Positions 15,063 through 17,695 of a stretch of DNA of 17,695 bases are shown piece after piece. Source of the stretch: Bacteroidota bacterium (lineage in GTDB: Bacteria; Bacteroidota; Bacteroidia; Bacteroidales; Prolixibacteraceae); assembly GCA_030706665.1 (NCBI GenBank), contig JAUZOB010000028.1, positions 1 to 17,695 on the forward strand, given 5' to 3'. The notes beneath the pieces were generated by a model, which had not been told where the DNA came from, did no database searches, and saw nothing but the letters and a program-made list of their open reading frames with translations. Position 1 is the first letter of the stretch; each line of letters opens with the position of its first letter. The translations under genes and the position numbers were made by a program.

Positions 15063-15095
15063 AAAATAGGCTGTCACTAAATGACAGCCTATTTT
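15063..15095. terminator. Bidirectional terminator between the FKBP and GH2 genes
   Basis: Perfect 14-bp arms AAAATAGGCTGTCA (15063-15076) and TGACAGCCTATTTT (15082-15095) surround a 5-base loop. Each strand ends in a T run within the stem. It lies 54 bases past the FKBP stop and 36 bases past the GH2 stop of two convergent genes, so it should serve both. Confidence 0.9.
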
Positions 15096-15131
15096 AATTA
15101 ATTCTACTTTTTTTGTACTCTATATTCTTTC

Positions 15132-17695
15132 CTAATTATTCAATGAAATTCTCTGTTGATCCAGGTTCCACCCTCCCAATTGAATCTCTTGATTTCCATT
15201 TTTTAACTGATTTACAGGAACACTTACCGAAATAGTTATTGATTCACCTGAAGCCAGTGAAAAATAGCTGGAGGACCAAAAACAGGGCAATATCTCTTCA
15301 CCATCATTCAATATTTGCGGACGAATAAAAAATGCCAGTTGATTGGAAGTATTTGTAAATTGAATTGTCCACTTAGTTTCAGTTTCTCCCTTTTCCGATT
15401 TTAAGACAGTTACCTGAACTTTCGACTTAGGCATTTTATTTAATGCACTAAAATCATTTTTCGTAGCCAACCAATAAACATTATGAGAAATCACTTTACC
15501 GATAGAATCTTTCAAATTCAAAACAACAAAACTCACTCCTTTTGCATGTGCTAATACTCTCGATAACGAGACAGTCTCCTGAACAGCTGTAGCTCCAATA
15601 CTCAAATTTGCTGTTTTATGAAACAACGATTTTGAATCTATGCTATAAACATCGGCTTGCACCGTTATATTCTTGAAAAATTGATAGCTACGATTCACAA
15701 CCGTAATCTTATCATTAAGAGCATTTAGCTGAACATGAACCGGCTCGCAAGCATTTTGCATAAAATAATATCCGGCATTGGGTTCCAGATACCAGTCATA
15801 AACTTGCCAAATCACGCTCGGGAAAGCCGCATTCAACTTCCATAGCATCACCCCTCCATTATCGTTCAATTTATGGCCTGCAGCTTCAAAAATTCCCTGA
15901 TAACCGGTAGCATTCATTAGCTGCATCTTATTTGAAAAATCTTCCATCGATGAAGGTTCTCCATATCGTTTCACCATATTCTCGTAATACTGATCATATT
16001 TCCCATTTCCGGTACAAGCGTCATGATATCCCCATGAATTATTTAAAGGGAAAGGCAACTTAGTATCCCATGTCAGATTAGGAATAATCTTCTTTAGGGT
16101 ATTATAGGGAGGTTGTGAAGGCAATCCGGTTTCATCCTTAAAAACCCAATCCTTTGCATTATCGGCCAATTTGTAATACTCTTTAGTTTCCTGCCAGGAA
16201 TAGGGTCCGCCGCTATATACACCTGCAGCCTGATTATCCGGCCAGGAACCGCTCCATCCTTCAGGGAGTTCTGCAAATCCGGAGGAACAGGGAATGAAAG
16301 GTCTCGTTCCGTCTAAGGTAATTACCTGTTTTCTCATGTCTTCATAAAGCTCTTTACGAATATGTCCTTCATTTCCGCCGGTCCATACCAAAAGGCTTGG
16401 ATGATTCCGAATGCGATAAATTGTACTGATAACATTGTTCATAAACACATTGCTTTCCAATGGAGAAGTTGCGGAACCTTTGAATTCGCCATGAGTATCT
16501 CCGGTAACCCAGAAATCGGACCATACCATTAAACCGTAACGATCAGCCAAATCGAAGAATACGTCCGGAGGAGTTATACCACCACCCCAGATTCTAACCA
16601 AATTAATATTGGAATTCCGGCAAAGATGCAATTCTGCATCATAACGCGCGGAATCACGATTCAACATCATATCGGGAACCCAGGCGCCCCCTACCAGATG
16701 AACCCTCATTCCGTTCACATAGAAATCGCGTCTCAATAACTTATTCTCAACCTCTACAGCTTTGGTACTTACCGTCCGAATTCCAAAAACAAACGTTGTA
16801 TCATCAGATACTATTCCTTCAGATTCATATTGAAGATTAATCCGATATAAGTTTGCACTGCCATATCCGTTAGGCCACCACAAATGAGGTTGTTTTATAT
16901 TTAACTGATCCGTATTCTCCGAATTCAAATCGACTACCGTTTTCGCTCCGGCAGCAATACTGACTTCTTTTGAGAATTGAATCGATTGTCCGGTAAAATT
17001 CTCCGGTTGAATCTTAACTTTTAAAGTCCCGTTCTTGTTATTCGCACCGTAATTAGCCAAAGACAGATTTAGGGATATCCTGGCGACAGAAGTATCAGGC
17101 AGATTCGGCAATTCGGTAATTAAATGCGGATGAGTAATCGTCACATCACCGGTGGTTCGAAGGTATACAGGTTGCCAGATCCCTATATTCCGATCTCTTA
17201 CGGGAGGCATCCAGTCCCATCCTACCGAACAAACCATCGTCACATTTTTACCAATATCACCATCAGGGCCACCATTCTCAAAGAAATCGCCCATTGCTTT
17301 TAATTGTTCCTCTGCAGGGAATCCGGGAACATCCAAAGGATAGATCTTAACAGCCAGGAAATTCTCGTCACCCGCTTTAATCAGCTTGCTGACATCCAAA
17401 CTATATTCTGCAAACATCCCTGCCATTTGGGTAGAATCGGCAATTTGCTGTCCATTTAACCATACGGCAGCCCGATAATTAATTCCTTTAAAGATCAGTT
17501 GAAAATGACGTCCATTATCATTAACAGGAACCTTAAATGAAGTCTTATACCAATAGGGCTTCTTCCAGGGATTCGGCACATTGGGAATATGGCTGTATTG
17601 CTCCAGATTGTATTTTTTATTAAACACGTCTGAAGCGTCAGGTATTAACATGTTATTCATCCCCGAATAAGGATCGGGATAAATTCGATTAGCCA
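15132..17695 (-). CDS. GH2 exo-beta-glycosidase, exo-beta-D-glucosaminidase/mannosidase-like (N-terminus beyond window)
   Basis: The frame stays open to the window end; residues before the Met at 17660 read RIYPDPYSG, a typical GH2 N-terminal stretch, so the gene is cut by the edge and at least 853 residues are visible. Counting from that Met, the sugar-binding jelly roll covers about 1-170 with GWDWMPPVRDRNIGIW (147-162). An Ig-like domain follows (170-300), then the TIM barrel (about 305-640). In the barrel, LLVWTGGNEGH carries the likely acid/base E431 and FKDETGLPSQPP carries the likely nucleophile E510. GVMLWKLNAAFPSVIW...YDWYLEP and NACEPVHVQL (603-645) are like exo-beta-D-glucosaminidases of the CsxA type rather than LacZ. 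Extra beta-sandwich domains form the C-terminus. It trims a terminal sugar, glucosamine or mannose, from the non-reducing end. A signal peptide would lie outside the window. Confidence 0.9.
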   Translation of the reverse strand, partial: ANRIYPDPYSGMNNMLIPDASDVFNKKYNLEQYSHIPNVPNPWKKPYWYKTSFKVPVNDNGRHFQLIFKGINYRAAVWLNGQQIADSTQMAGMFAEYSLDVSKLIKAGDENFLAVKIYPLDVPGFPAEEQLKAMGDFFENGGPDGDIGKNVTMVCSVGWDWMPPVRDRNIGIWQPVYLRTTGDVTITHPHLITELPNLPDTSVARISLNLSLANYGANNKNGTLKVKIQPENFTGQSIQFSKEVSIAAGAKTVVDLNSENTDQLNIKQPHLWWPNGYGSANLYRINLQYESEGIVSDDTTFVFGIRTVSTKAVEVENKLLRRDFYVNGMRVHLVGGAWVPDMMLNRDSARYDAELHLCRNSNINLVRIWGGGITPPDVFFDLADRYGLMVWSDFWVTGDTHGEFKGSATSPLESNVFMNNVISTIYRIRNHPSLLVWTGGNEGHIRKELYEDMRKQVITLDGTRPFIPCSSGFAELPEGWSGSWPDNQAAGVYSGGPYSWQETKEYYKLADNAKDWVFKDETGLPSQPPYNTLKKIIPNLTWDTKLPFPLNNSWGYHDACTGNGKYDQYYENMVKRYGEPSSMEDFSNKMQLMNATGYQGIFEAAGHKLNDNGGVMLWKLNAAFPSVIWQVYDWYLEPNAGYYFMQNACEPVHVQLNALNDKITVVNRSYQFFKNITVQADVYSIDSKSLFHKTANLSIGATAVQETVSLSRVLAHAKGVSFVVLNLKDSIGKVISHNVYWLATKNDFSALNKMPKSKVQVTVLKSEKGETETKWTIQFTNTSNQLAFFIRPQILNDGEEILPCFWSSSYFSLASGESITISVSVPVNQLKNGNQEIQLGGWNLDQQRISLNN

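Overview
The window is chromosomal DNA from a member of the Bacteroidota, most likely order Bacteroidales. The signs are the AT-rich sequence and the gene set: a xanthan-lyase/golvesin-type envelope protein, DUF1460, a GntR regulator with a LacI-like sensor domain, a small OMP beta-barrel, and a one-chain FtcD. Start sites lack clear Shine-Dalgarno sequences, and two promoters match the Bacteroidota pattern TTTG-N18/19-TAnnTTTG. I cannot name the genus. I see no phage, transposase, CRISPR array, tRNA or rRNA.

Layout. (1) Positions 1-3123, plus strand: an envelope cluster. It holds the C-terminal end of a large secreted amidase/golvesin-type protein, a two-domain glycosyltransferase with a degenerate first domain, and a secreted DUF1460 cysteine amidase-like protein. 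(2) Positions 3290-3868, minus strand: a lone small outer-membrane beta-barrel, followed by its terminator in the convergent gap. (3) Positions 4054-9867, minus strand: an L-fucose block, transcribed fucI, then a secreted DUF6786-like protein of unknown function, then the FucP-type symporter, then a GntR/LacI-hybrid regulator. Fuculokinase and fuculose-phosphate aldolase are not in this block. Unusual inverted repeats lie between fucI and the unknown gene (12-bp arms, 135 bp apart) and between fucP and the regulator (16-bp perfect arms, overlapping the regulator's promoter zone). (4) Positions 10049-12999, minus strand: hutI-ftcD, the last two steps of histidine breakdown to glutamate and formimino-THF products. 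HutH and HutU are not beside them. (5) Positions 13000-14160: a gene-poor stretch. It contains a 56-residue 2[4Fe-4S] ferredoxin with a clear promoter and terminator, and a decayed C-terminal fragment of a LamG-domain protein. (6) Positions 14161-15009, plus strand: a secreted FKBP-type prolyl isomerase whose promoter fixes its start. (7) Positions 15132-17695, minus strand: a GH2 exo-beta-glycosidase that runs off the window end. A 14-bp bidirectional terminator separates it from the FKBP gene.

Together the genes fit a saccharolytic, amino-acid-fermenting anaerobe that takes up L-fucose, trims glycans with a GH2 enzyme and breaks down histidine. No gene here is a clear-cut new system. The best leads are the secreted unknown protein locked inside the fucose block with its flanking inverted repeat, and the envelope cluster that pairs a glycosyltransferase with amidase-like proteins.
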